Source of the DNA: Actinomycetes bacterium
GTDB lineage: Bacteria; Actinomycetota; Coriobacteriia; Coriobacteriales; Eggerthellaceae
Direction: 5' to 3'
Assembly (NCBI GenBank): GCA_023394615.1
Contig: JAEXAI010000012.1
Coordinates: 129,448 to 193,447 of the forward strand
DNA length: 64,000 bases
Under the pieces are notes generated by a model. That model made no database searches, had not been told where the DNA came from, and was given only the letters and a program-made list of their open reading frames with translations. The translations under genes were made by a program, and so were the position numbers. Positions 34,943 through 43,829 of this stretch are shown one piece after another. How positions within the stretch are numbered: the first letter of the stretch is position 1; every line of letters starts with the position of its first letter.

Positions 34943-37030
34943 CTATTTCGCTTTACCAACATGCTGCAGCAAAACGCGATAGAGCATCTGAGGGTCAATC
35001 GGTTTTGAAAGATGAGCATCCATCCCAGCATCTAAGCTCATCTGCGCATCTTCGTCGAACGCATTGGCGGACAGAGCGATTATCGCAATCCGCGGCACAT
35101 CTTCACGCGGAAGTGCACGGATACCCTTTGCAGCTTCCAGCCCATCCATCACAGGCATACGAATATCCATGATGATGGCATCAAAGTGCCCCTCATCGGA
35201 TGCGGCCACCATATCCATCGCCTGCTTGCCATCGCTTGCACACTCTGTGACAATACCCGCCTTCTCAAGCAGGCGAACCACAATCATCTGGTTTATCGGC
35301 TGATCCTCCACCACCAAAACGCGCTTTCCCGAAAGCTGCACAAAAGCGCTTGACGAGGCACTGGGCACAGAAGAGTCGAGGGCTTCTTCATCACAGACAC
35401 CATCATCAGCAGCGCTACTGAAAGCGTGGGCATTGTCATCTTCGCTATCGCCGCCATCACCTTCACCACAAACGATGGGAATTACAGCAATCACGCAATC
35501 GCCGCCGCCAGGTGTGTGAACGCGCTTGATTGTGCCCTGCATTGCTGCAACCAGCTGTTTTGCGTGGGGCAAGCCGAATCCACTATCCGGGTATTCAAAA
35601 GCGTATAGAACACCCTCAGTATCGCTCGAGTCATCCTCTTTATTAGACAGCGCAGCCGTAGCCCTGCTCACGATACCAGGTGTCGCAGCTGGCCCGACCT
35701 CGACTACCACAACTACGTACTCCGAGTCAGACAGACCCATCGCAAAAGAGACCGTCTCCCCACTTGACGCAAAGCCGAACGCCCTATCCACCATTTCCAA
35801 ACATACCTGCGTCAGCTTCGAATAATCCATCTGTGCCGAAACATTCTTGGGAAGCTCGTTGATAGCGCACCATAGAACCTGCTTGGGCCTGTCAATCGCA
35901 GGAACCATCCGACACACTGAATCGAAAAGGTCGTTCAAATCGCCGGACTTAGGCTCAAGCGGGGAAATTTGCTGTTCGCCTTTGGTGGCGCTCAGTATGT
36001 TCTCCACCAGATACAACAGGACTCCACCGGAATCTTTAATAGCTCGGAAGTATTTCTTCTGCTGCATATCGCGCGCTTCGTCTTCCCCTAGAATCGAAAA
36101 ACCGATAATCGCATTCAAGGGAGTTCGCATATGGTGGCTCATATTCGAAAGGAATTGGCTTTTCGCCTCGTTTTGCGCCTTCAAAAGCGATATGCGGTAG
36201 GAATAGCCAACCAAAAGCGTCAGAAGCAGCCCGAGCGCAAAAACACTGAGTGATAGTATCAGTGACTTGTACGGTGTGTTAGATTTTAAGGCCAACGTCC
36301 ATACATGATGGGGAACTTGGATGTCGCTTTCAACTGCACCGCCCAGATCCATAGAAGCGTCGCCAGCCACAATCACCGTATCCCCGTTATCAGTTACGGT
36401 GCGAAGCTGGAAGTCATAACCTTGACTACCCAACTGATTGATGCCTTCCGCATCCATCGTCTTTTCCAAATCGAGCACGATGACGGAAAAACCCCAGAAA
36501 TACTCTTGCCCTTCTTCGTTGGTCAGGAAAATAGGATTGCGGGCAACACATCCGATTCCGCCTTGAGTCAGCTCATAGGGACCGGAAAGCGCGATACTGT
36601 GCGTATCCACAGCAAGCCAAGCATCCTGCGCACGATTGGGGTTGTTGAAAACGTTATTACCGAATGTCGGCTCATTTCCCTCGGTGGGATAGCAATAGAG
36701 CACGGTACCGCCCGGCAGGCATTGCACCGCACGCACCCCTATGTTCTGCTCATAGATGCTCTGCGCAGCCGTCTCGAACTGCTCTTCGGTGATGTTGCCG
36801 CCCTCTATTTCCACAAGGGTTTTCAGCACGTCCGTTTGATGAAATACGCGATTCAGCAGCGATTCGATGCGCACGCTGTAGATAGTTTGAATATTCTCGA
36901 TATCGTGCTGATTACTGTTTTCCTGAAAGAAATACACCCCGATGGCAAGCAGCAAAGACAGCACAACGCAAAAGACAATCACGCCTTTGCGCACGATGGA
37001 CTGTTTCGGTTGGCGACTGTCCATTTCCAT
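34943..37030 (-). CDS. Membrane hybrid histidine kinase with degenerate catalytic domain
   Basis: 695 residues. Membrane helices near 16-35 and 257-276 flank an extracytoplasmic sensor region that looks like a CHASE-type domain. A HisKA-like helix has the phospho-site as MSHHMRTPLNAI: His299 is kept, but the acidic residue that normally follows is His300. The ATPase part is heavily altered: the N-box reads QVCLEMVDRAFGF (both asparagines lost), the G1 box reads VEVGPAATPG in place of DxGxG, and only GFGL of the G2 box remains. The C-terminal receiver (about 568-690) is intact with Asp622 and the SKP lysine. It may work as an input adaptor for the receiver rather than as a kinase. Confidence 0.85.
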   Translation of the reverse strand: MEMDSRQPKQSIVRKGVIVFCVVLSLLLAIGVYFFQENSNQHDIENIQTIYSVRIESLLNRVFHQTDVLKTLVEIEGGNITEEQFETAAQSIYEQNIGVRAVQCLPGGTVLYCYPTEGNEPTFGNNVFNNPNRAQDAWLAVDTHSIALSGPYELTQGGIGCVARNPIFLTNEEGQEYFWGFSVIVLDLEKTMDAEGINQLGSQGYDFQLRTVTDNGDTVIVAGDASMDLGGAVESDIQVPHHVWTLALKSNTPYKSLILSLSVFALGLLLTLLVGYSYRISLLKAQNEAKSQFLSNMSHHMRTPLNAIIGFSILGEDEARDMQQKKYFRAIKDSGGVLLYLVENILSATKGEQQISPLEPKSGDLNDLFDSVCRMVPAIDRPKQVLWCAINELPKNVSAQMDYSKLTQVCLEMVDRAFGFASSGETVSFAMGLSDSEYVVVVVEVGPAATPGIVSRATAALSNKEDDSSDTEGVLYAFEYPDSGFGLPHAKQLVAAMQGTIKRVHTPGGGDCVIAVIPIVCGEGDGGDSEDDNAHAFSSAADDGVCDEEALDSSVPSASSSAFVQLSGKRVLVVEDQPINQMIVVRLLEKAGIVTECASDGKQAMDMVAASDEGHFDAIIMDIRMPVMDGLEAAKGIRALPREDVPRIAIIALSANAFDEDAQMSLDAGMDAHLSKPIDPQMLYRVLLQHVGKAK

Positions 37031-37312
37031 CTGTCCTAACGCTTGACCGCGAAACGCTTCTCAAGGAACGGATTGGCAATTGTGCGCACATACTACAAAA
37101 GCGCAGTCACGTTCGCGGGCAATTTGCGGCTCCGTGGAGCATTTCTGTTTCTATTCTAGCAGTTACGAGCTACCAGAAAGCGCATAGTTTGGCATTCGAC
37201 GCTTCTCCAGTCAAACAAAGGAATGAAACTGTAAACATCCCGCCCATATCCCTCGCAGCAAGTTACGCGCCAAAGCTGAGATGACAACGATATACCGACT
37301 TTCGTAGCACAA

Positions 37313-37343
37313 TTGCAAAAAAGCAAGACATTGCATTTATAAT
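37313..37343 (+). promoter_or_regulatory. Candidate promoter of the sorting-signal-like gene
   Basis: TTGCAA (37313-37318) and TATAAT (37338-37343) with a 19-base spacer, 38 bases before the ATG. The rest of the gap from 37031 holds nothing else I can support. Confidence 0.45.
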
Positions 37344-37380
37344 GGGAGAACATCGTCGAAAACGAGAAAGGAAATGCACA

Positions 37381-37536
37381 ATGGGTATTAAAGCAGGTTC
37401 AATGCTTGCCTGTACAGGGGATTACATCTTGCCGCTGGTCATCGCCATTATCGTTATCTTGGCAATAGCCATTACCATCATCGTGGTCGCCAAGAAGCAC
37501 TCGAGCGCGAAAAACATGTCAAACAGGAAGCATTAA
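37381..37536 (+). CDS. 51-residue protein resembling a free-standing sortase sorting signal
   Basis: Almost the whole protein has the shape of a cell-wall sorting signal: LACTGD at residues 9-14 (an LAxTG-type sortase motif), a hydrophobic helix at about 16-36, and a basic tail (KKH at 38-40, RKH at the end). There is no signal peptide and only eight residues before the motif. AAAGGAA precedes ATG 37381. It is followed 30 bases later by a cation antiporter on the same strand. It may equally be a simple one-helix membrane protein that regulates the transporter. Confidence 0.6.
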   Translation: MGIKAGSMLACTGDYILPLVIAIIVILAIAITIIVVAKKHSSAKNMSNRKH

Positions 37537-37566
37537 TGGCCGAGGCAGTCAGGCGGGCATAATCGT

Positions 37567-39603
37567 TTGGAGGCTTTCGAACTCATATTACTGCTTTCTG
37601 CTGCCGTGCTTTTATCGGCGGTGCTGGAACAGGTCGTCCCCAAAGTATCGCTTCCGCTTATCCAGATAGCCTTAGGCGTGCTGATTGCGCTTCTGATAAG
37701 CGATGTAGAGATAACGTTCAGTCCGGAGTTTTTCTTGTTGGTGTTCATTGCGCCCTTGCTTTTCAACGATGCGAAAAACGCCGACAAGCTGGGACTATGG
37801 AAAAACCGACACAACATCTTATCCTTGGCGGTCGGATTGGTGTTGGCCATTGTCTTGGTAGTGGGTTTTACGCTACATCTGCTCATCCCCAGCATTCCCC
37901 TTGCTGCCGCATTCGCCATGGGCGCCGCGCTCGGTCCTACCGATGCGGTGGCTGTATCATCTTTGAAGGAGACCACAAAGCTCTCACGCAAAGAAAATGC
38001 TCTGCTATCGGGTGAATCGCTGTTAAACGATGCTTCAGGCGTCGTGTCTTTCCAATTCGCTATCGCCGCCGCCGTTACCGGATCTTTCTCGCTTCTAGAT
38101 GCCTCTGCCACATTTGCACTGTCGTTTTTCGGCGGTATCCTCTTCGGCCTTGTCATCGGCTGGATCGCGCACCTGATACAGGTGAATATCGGCAAATTGG
38201 GCGTTGATTCCACGACATTTCATGTGATGTTCGACATTACGCTGCCGTTCATCATCTATCTGCTTTCAGAGCTTTTGGGAGTCAGTGGCATCTTGGCCGT
38301 AGTCGCCGCCGGCATCTTGATGAGCGCCTACACCGACCGCGTGATAGGTCCTGCCTCGTCGCGTTTGAGTATCGTCTCATCAAGCGCCTGGAGCGTGCTG
38401 GCCTTCGCATTGAACGGCATCGTGTTTGTGATGCTTGGAATAGAACTCCCAATTTCGCTGCGCAGCACCTGGGGTGATGGAATCGGACAGGATTTCGCAC
38501 TTATCGTCTTGGTACTCGTTATCACAGTAATCATCGTGGGCGTTCGCTTCTTCTGGATTTTGATGCTCGAAACGTTTGCGAAGGATCCCGAAACAGGTGG
38601 GCCCTATGCTCCGAAAGCCGAGCGCATTCGATCGGCTTTGGTTTCCACAATCGGCGGGCCAAAAGGTGCTGTCACTTTATCGGTGATTTTCTCGATTCCA
38701 TATCTCACTGATACCGGGCTGGCCTTTCCCGAGCGCGACCTCATACTGTTTTTAACATCGGGCGTAATCTTGTGCACGCTTCTTCTCGCGAATTTCCTGC
38801 TGCCTGTGCTGGCTCCGCGCCACGTGGCGACAACCGATGAGTTCGAGCAGGTAGCACAGGCGAAAATCGACATTATGAGGCACGTGATTGAAAGGCTTTC
38901 CGCTCTGCGCAGCGAAGAATGCGCCCGTACAGTTGACGTCGTTATCAAGTCATATAACAAGCGCATCGAGCGCATTCGCACCAGTGCCGACATCGAATCC
39001 GAATCAACGACGAAACTTCGTATAGAAGCAGCGAAGGTACAGTACGATTACGTGCTTGGCGCAATCGAATCCGCCCAAATTGACGAATGTGACGGATACG
39101 ATTACCTCAAGCGTTTGGTGCAAGCGCGAAACCATCTGATGCATGTAAAAAGCAGGTTCTGGATATCGCAAGGCAGGTTTCGACATCACAAAATCACTTT
39201 CGTGCGTATAGCGATGCGCTCGCTTTTGCACTTGGGATCACGCCTGCGCGGCGAAGGACCATCAAGCACCCTTATCGATATTCAGAGAGCGTCAGAGACG
39301 CACGCGATTGACTACTTGCAGGAGCTGCTGAACTCAGAGTCGTCAGAATACCCTGCTGAGGTAATAGCCGAAGTGCTGCTGTCCTACCAATCCTCACTAC
39401 GTGCGCTGGACTCCTCACGCCCCGGCATCACGCAATATGCGCACACCATTGACAGCACAAGCGACATCGAACGGGCGGCTTACAATATCGAACTCGATGA
39501 AATCGGCGAAGCGTACGAAAACGATTTAATCGATCGCAGCACGGCAAAAAGCATGCGCGACAACGTATACCTGATGTTGGTTGATCTAGACGCTCACATA
39601 TAA
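37567..39603 (+). CDS. CPA1-family Na+/H+ antiporter with cytoplasmic domain
   Basis: 678 residues. The first ~420 residues form about 12 membrane helices with the CPA1 motifs GPTDAVAVSS (near 120) and GESLLNDASGVV (near 155; the Asn-Asp pair carries the cation), and IGGPKGAVTLS near 365. The last ~250 residues are a charged helical cytoplasmic domain. Exchanges Na+ or K+ for protons. The start is TTG 37567 with a weak upstream site; no better in-frame start keeps the first helix. Probably co-transcribed with the preceding small gene. Confidence 0.88.
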   Translation: MEAFELILLLSAAVLLSAVLEQVVPKVSLPLIQIALGVLIALLISDVEITFSPEFFLLVFIAPLLFNDAKNADKLGLWKNRHNILSLAVGLVLAIVLVVGFTLHLLIPSIPLAAAFAMGAALGPTDAVAVSSLKETTKLSRKENALLSGESLLNDASGVVSFQFAIAAAVTGSFSLLDASATFALSFFGGILFGLVIGWIAHLIQVNIGKLGVDSTTFHVMFDITLPFIIYLLSELLGVSGILAVVAAGILMSAYTDRVIGPASSRLSIVSSSAWSVLAFALNGIVFVMLGIELPISLRSTWGDGIGQDFALIVLVLVITVIIVGVRFFWILMLETFAKDPETGGPYAPKAERIRSALVSTIGGPKGAVTLSVIFSIPYLTDTGLAFPERDLILFLTSGVILCTLLLANFLLPVLAPRHVATTDEFEQVAQAKIDIMRHVIERLSALRSEECARTVDVVIKSYNKRIERIRTSADIESESTTKLRIEAAKVQYDYVLGAIESAQIDECDGYDYLKRLVQARNHLMHVKSRFWISQGRFRHHKITFVRIAMRSLLHLGSRLRGEGPSSTLIDIQRASETHAIDYLQELLNSESSEYPAEVIAEVLLSYQSSLRALDSSRPGITQYAHTIDSTSDIERAAYNIELDEIGEAYENDLIDRSTAKSMRDNVYLMLVDLDAHI

Positions 39604-39690
39604 CCTACCCGCTCATATAACGAAAAAGGGCCACCTGATAAGGCAGCCCATGAGAACATCCGCAAAAGCACGAGATGAGATTTGCTGAGC

Positions 39691-41418
39691 CTACATTTTC
39701 ACCGGTGCTGAGATGCCCAGCAGGCTCAGCGATAGCGACAGCACGATACGAGCCGAATCGCACAGGGCCAATCGGGCGTTTTGCAGCTGCTCATCATCGC
39801 CAAGCACATGACAGTTGGTGTAGAAAGCATGGAACAAGCGCGCCACATCCTGACAGTAATGGGTGAGGCGGAACGCCGCACGGTCACGGGCAGCCTCTTG
39901 CACCAGTTCGCCGAAGTCGTCCATACGTCGAGCGAGGTCTATCTCACTCGCGTCGGTCAACACCGACAAATCCACTTTCGCAGGAATGATGCTTGCCACC
40001 AAATCATCCATGGAAACCTCGCCGATGCTGGCCTTTTGCGCCATATCGTCATCGGCCGCATTGCGCAAGATTGAGCAGATGCGAGCGTGCGCGTATTGCA
40101 CGTAATACACCGGGTTCGATGCGTCCTTCTTTTTGGCAGCTTCGATGTCGAAATCGATAGTCTGATCGGCGCTGCGCGACAGCATCAACCAACGCGTCGA
40201 ATCCACGCCCACCTCATCGATTAGTTCTTCGAAGGTAACCATTTCACCTGTGCGCTTGCTCATGCGCACGGGCTTACCATCGCGAAACAGGTTCACCAGC
40301 TGCCCCAGCATTACTTCGAGCGTACCTGGACGACCCCATGCTGCTACCATGGCCTGGCAGCGCGCGATATATCCGTGATGGTCGGCGCCCCAGATATCGA
40401 TCAGGTGATCGAAGCCGCGCTCCAGTTTGTTGTAGTGGTAGGCCACATCACTCATGAAGTAGGTGTACTCGCCATTCGTTTTCTGCAGCACGCGATCCTT
40501 CTCATCGCCGAAGGCGCTGCTTTTAAACCACATTGCGTCGTCTTTTTCGTAGATATAGCCCTTGTCGCGCATGGCCTTGATGCTGCGATCTACTGCACTG
40601 GTGCCATCCGGCCCCACTTCGTAGAGCGAGCGCTCGCTAAACCAGCAGTCAAATGTGGTACCGAAGCGCTTCGTGACGCGCTTCTGCTCATCGAGCTCGA
40701 AGCGATAAGCCCTCTCGCGAAACTCCCTCATGCGCTCGTCATCGGGAACGTCAAGCCACTTGTCGCCATCGTTATCGATGATGTTTTGCGCAATGTCTTT
40801 CACGTAGGCACCGGCATAGCACTGCTCGGGCATTTCCACATCGCGGCCAAAAAGCTGCTGATAGCGCACTGATACGGAATTGCCGAAGTTGTCCATCTGG
40901 GTGCCGTGGTCATTGATATAGAACTCTTCATACATGTCATAACCCGCATGGCTCATAACGCGTGCAGTGGCATCGCCGAGCGCGGCCCAACGACCATGAC
41001 CCACATGCATGGGACCGGTCGGGTTCGCAGAAACGTATTCGATATTCACTTTGCGCTTGCCCTCGGGCACGCTACCACGCCCGTAGTCAAGGCCCTCAGC
41101 ACGCACATCGGCCACCACGCCTTGGAAAGCCGTCGGAGTAAGCGTGATATTAATGAAGCCCGGACCCGCTATCTGAACGGATTCGATATGATCATTTTCC
41201 GGCAGATGATCCACGATAATCTGCGCTATCTCGCGCGGATTTTTCTTCGCCTGCTTCGCGCAACGCATCGCCACAGTGGATGCCCAGTCCCCGTTTGCCA
41301 AGTCTCGTGGTCGCTCCAACCCAGCTTCGGGAATCTCGGACAAAGCCAGCGTCGAATCATCGATAGCTGCCTTCAGGGCGTCGTTGACAAGCGTTTCCAG
41401 GTTTTCGCGAATCTGCAT
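39691..41418 (-). CDS. argS: Arginyl-tRNA synthetase
   Basis: A 575-residue class I aminoacyl-tRNA synthetase. The N-terminal Add-1 domain for tRNA recognition occupies about 1-110; PTGPMHVGHGRW holds the HIGH-type motif; RMSKRTGE stands for KMSKS; the C-terminal DALR anticodon-binding domain ends at the conserved methionine (SAPVKM). It charges arginine, here placed beside the arginine deiminase genes; whether it shares their transcript is doubtful because a hairpin lies between. Confidence 0.96.
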   Translation of the reverse strand: MQIRENLETLVNDALKAAIDDSTLALSEIPEAGLERPRDLANGDWASTVAMRCAKQAKKNPREIAQIIVDHLPENDHIESVQIAGPGFINITLTPTAFQGVVADVRAEGLDYGRGSVPEGKRKVNIEYVSANPTGPMHVGHGRWAALGDATARVMSHAGYDMYEEFYINDHGTQMDNFGNSVSVRYQQLFGRDVEMPEQCYAGAYVKDIAQNIIDNDGDKWLDVPDDERMREFRERAYRFELDEQKRVTKRFGTTFDCWFSERSLYEVGPDGTSAVDRSIKAMRDKGYIYEKDDAMWFKSSAFGDEKDRVLQKTNGEYTYFMSDVAYHYNKLERGFDHLIDIWGADHHGYIARCQAMVAAWGRPGTLEVMLGQLVNLFRDGKPVRMSKRTGEMVTFEELIDEVGVDSTRWLMLSRSADQTIDFDIEAAKKKDASNPVYYVQYAHARICSILRNAADDDMAQKASIGEVSMDDLVASIIPAKVDLSVLTDASEIDLARRMDDFGELVQEAARDRAAFRLTHYCQDVARLFHAFYTNCHVLGDDEQLQNARLALCDSARIVLSLSLSLLGISAPVKM

Positions 41419-41617
41419 AGAGAATCTTCCATTTCATAGAGTTGTCCGTCGTATAGGGAGGTATTTTACCATCAACTCGGGCAACAGGCGGGTTTATATA
41501 GGGTTTAATATGAACGACGCACACGTAAGGCACGCTCAGATGCTGGCAAATCGCTCAGGGCAAGCGGCCATTCGAGCGAAACGCACGCTCATCGCACGTA
41601 TTTCACCACGACAATGC

Positions 41618-41649
41618 GAAGGGCCCCGGAGGAGGATCCGAGGCCCTTC
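41618..41649 (-). terminator. Terminator-like hairpin after arcC
   Basis: GAAGGGCC-C-CGGA pairs with TCCG-A-GGCCCTTC around a six-base loop: 12 pairs with one mismatch, 57 bases past the arcC stop. U-run is missing on the minus strand. Confidence 0.55.
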
Positions 41650-41705
41650 AAAAGATACTGTTAAACTACGGGTGGCGGTTGCACGACCCGATAAAACATC
41701 TAGAC

Positions 41706-42659
41706 CTAAGCGGTGATGACGGTACCCGTCTCGCCGCGAAGACCGGCAGCTGCGCATTCCAAGCTTGTGATGAGCGCGCGTCCTTGCGGATGAGCCTTCA
41801 CGTAGCCGATGCAAGCTTCAACCTTCGGCAACATCGAGCCGGGGGCGAACTGGCCCTGGGCGATGTACTCTTCAGCCTCTGCCACGGTCATCGTGGTGAT
41901 CTCGGCCTGCTCAGGCTTGCCGAAGTTCACGCAAACCTTCTCAACAGCGGTCAGGATGACCAGCATGTCTGCCTGGAAATCAGCAGCCAGGCGAGCGCTG
42001 GAGCGATCCTTGTCGATTACGGCAGGCACACCTTCGTAGTGATTGCCGCGCTCGAACACAGGGATGCCGCCGCCACCGGTGGAGACAACGATGTAGCCGT
42101 CATCCATCAGGTCTTTGATAGCGTCGAATTCAACGATACGCTGCGGGATAGGAGAAGCTACCACACGTCTCCAACCACGACCGGCATCTTCCTTCACCGT
42201 GAAGCCACCTTCGGCCGCTTTAGCCTTGGCTTCTTCTTCGGTCATGAACGGGCCGACCGGCTTCGTCGGGTTCTGGAACGCCGGGTCGTCTTCGTCGACC
42301 ACAGTCTGCGTCACAACACAGGCCGTAGAACGCATGATGCCGCGATCCTTCAACTGGCCCAGGATAGCCTGTGAGAGCTGATAGCCGATATAAGCCTGAC
42401 TCATTGCGCCACACTCAGGGAAAGGCATTTCAGGAATCTTGTCCTGATGAGCGCTGGCATATGAAAACGCATTGTTGATCATGCCGACTTGCGGGCCATT
42501 GCCGTGGGATACCACAACGTTGATACCTTCCGCAATCATGTCGACGATATGGCCGGCGGTTCCTTGAACCAGCTCCAACTGCTCTTGAGGCGTGTTGCCC
42601 AGAGCATTTCCGCCGAGTGCGATTACGACGGATTTGCCATTTCCTTTCTGGTAGGTCAT
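41706..42659 (-). CDS. arcC: Carbamate kinase
   Basis: Makes ATP and carbamate from carbamoyl phosphate and ADP, the energy-yielding step of the arginine deiminase pathway. The 317-residue protein has the family signatures VIALGGNAL at the start, SHGNGPQVG near 52, GYIVVSTGGGGIPV near 190, and DKDRSSARLA with the catalytic lysine and the LVILTAVEKV segment. It is the third gene of arcA-argF-arcC, following argF after 16 bases. Confidence 0.95.
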   Translation of the reverse strand: MTYQKGNGKSVVIALGGNALGNTPQEQLELVQGTAGHIVDMIAEGINVVVSHGNGPQVGMINNAFSYASAHQDKIPEMPFPECGAMSQAYIGYQLSQAILGQLKDRGIMRSTACVVTQTVVDEDDPAFQNPTKPVGPFMTEEEAKAKAAEGGFTVKEDAGRGWRRVVASPIPQRIVEFDAIKDLMDDGYIVVSTGGGGIPVFERGNHYEGVPAVIDKDRSSARLAADFQADMLVILTAVEKVCVNFGKPEQAEITTMTVAEAEEYIAQGQFAPGSMLPKVEACIGYVKAHPQGRALITSLECAAAGLRGETGTVITA

Positions 42660-42675
42660 CTCTTTCCCCTTTTTA

Positions 42676-43671
42676 TTAGCTCAAGGTTGCGTACATGACG
42701 GCCTTGATGGTGTGCATACGGTTTTCGGCCTCTTGGAAGACCACGGACTGCTTGGACTCGAACACCTCGTCGGTGACTTCCATCTCGGTGACGCCGAACT
42801 TTTTGGCAACGTCAGCACCGATGACCGTGTTGGTGTCATGGAAGCTGGGCAGGCAGTGCTCGAAGATGCAGTCAGGATCGGCCATAGCCATGACTTCAGC
42901 GGTCACGCGATACGGGGTGAGAGCATTGATGCGGGGCTCCCAAACCTCGTCGGGCTCGCCCATCGATACCCACACGTCGGCGTAGATAACATGCGCGCCC
43001 ACGGCGGCTTTCGTCACGTCCTGGGTGGTCTGGATCGTCGAGCCGTGCTCGGCAGCGATAGCCTGGCAGGTCTTGACCAGTTCGGGATCCGGCATGTTGG
43101 ACTCGGGTCCGCAAGCCACGAAATTCACACCCAACTTGGCGCAAACAACCATCAGCGAACGAGCAACGTTGTTGGCAGCATCGCCCATGAACACGAATTT
43201 CTTGCCCTTGATGTCGTAATTGAAGTTCTCCTGCATGGTCAGGATGTCGGCGAGCATCTGAGTAGGATGCCATTCGGTGGTCAGACCGTTCCAAACCGGC
43301 ACGCCAGCGTTTGCAGCGAGGCACTCAACGTCGTCCTGAGCAAATCCGCGGAATTCGATGCCGTCATAGAAGCGGCCGAGCACGCGAGCGGTATCTTCAA
43401 TGGATTCCTTCTTGCCCATTTGCGAGCTGCCGGGATCGAGGTAGGTCACGCCCATGCCCAAGTCCATGGCGCCCACTTCGAACGCGCAACGGGTACGAGT
43501 GGAGGTCTTCTGGAACAGCAAAACGATGTTTTTGCCTTCGAGATAACGATGCTGGGTACCGGTCATCTTCAGGTTCTTGAAGTTGCGGGAAAGATCGAGC
43601 AGATAGTTGATTTCCTCGGGGGTGTAATCGAGCAGTTTCAGGAAGCTGCGTCCGCTTAAGCTAGTAGGCAT
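42676..43671 (-). CDS. arcB: Ornithine carbamoyltransferase (catabolic)
   Basis: Splits citrulline to ornithine and carbamoyl phosphate when run in the deiminase pathway. The 331-residue protein carries the carbamoyl-phosphate motif FQKTSTRTRCAFE (near 50-62), the ornithine motif EHCLPSFHDTNT (near 270) and VWNGLTTEWHPTQ. The catabolic role is inferred from its place between arcA and arcC; the enzyme would also serve biosynthesis. ATG 43671 has AAAGGAAAA upstream. Confidence 0.95.
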   Translation of the reverse strand: MPTSLSGRSFLKLLDYTPEEINYLLDLSRNFKNLKMTGTQHRYLEGKNIVLLFQKTSTRTRCAFEVGAMDLGMGVTYLDPGSSQMGKKESIEDTARVLGRFYDGIEFRGFAQDDVECLAANAGVPVWNGLTTEWHPTQMLADILTMQENFNYDIKGKKFVFMGDAANNVARSLMVVCAKLGVNFVACGPESNMPDPELVKTCQAIAAEHGSTIQTTQDVTKAAVGAHVIYADVWVSMGEPDEVWEPRINALTPYRVTAEVMAMADPDCIFEHCLPSFHDTNTVIGADVAKKFGVTEMEVTDEVFESKQSVVFQEAENRMHTIKAVMYATLS

Positions 43672-43725
43672 TTCTTTTCCTTTCAATCATTTATAATTTC
43701 TTGTAGCCTCTTAAATAATCTATAA

Positions 43726-43749
43726 GGCAAGTCATTTTCACAACTTGCC
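43726..43749 (-). other. Hairpin between arcA and arcB
   Basis: GGCAAGT pairs with ACTTGCC around a 10-base loop in the 158-base gap between arcA and arcB. It may process or attenuate the shared transcript. No other feature is visible in the gap. Confidence 0.4.
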
Positions 43750-43829
43750 CTTCACGGCTCCCCATCTCGCGATAACGAAGAGCCGGGAAGAACAAAACAA
43801 AGCGCGTGAAGTGCATACGCAAATGAGCG

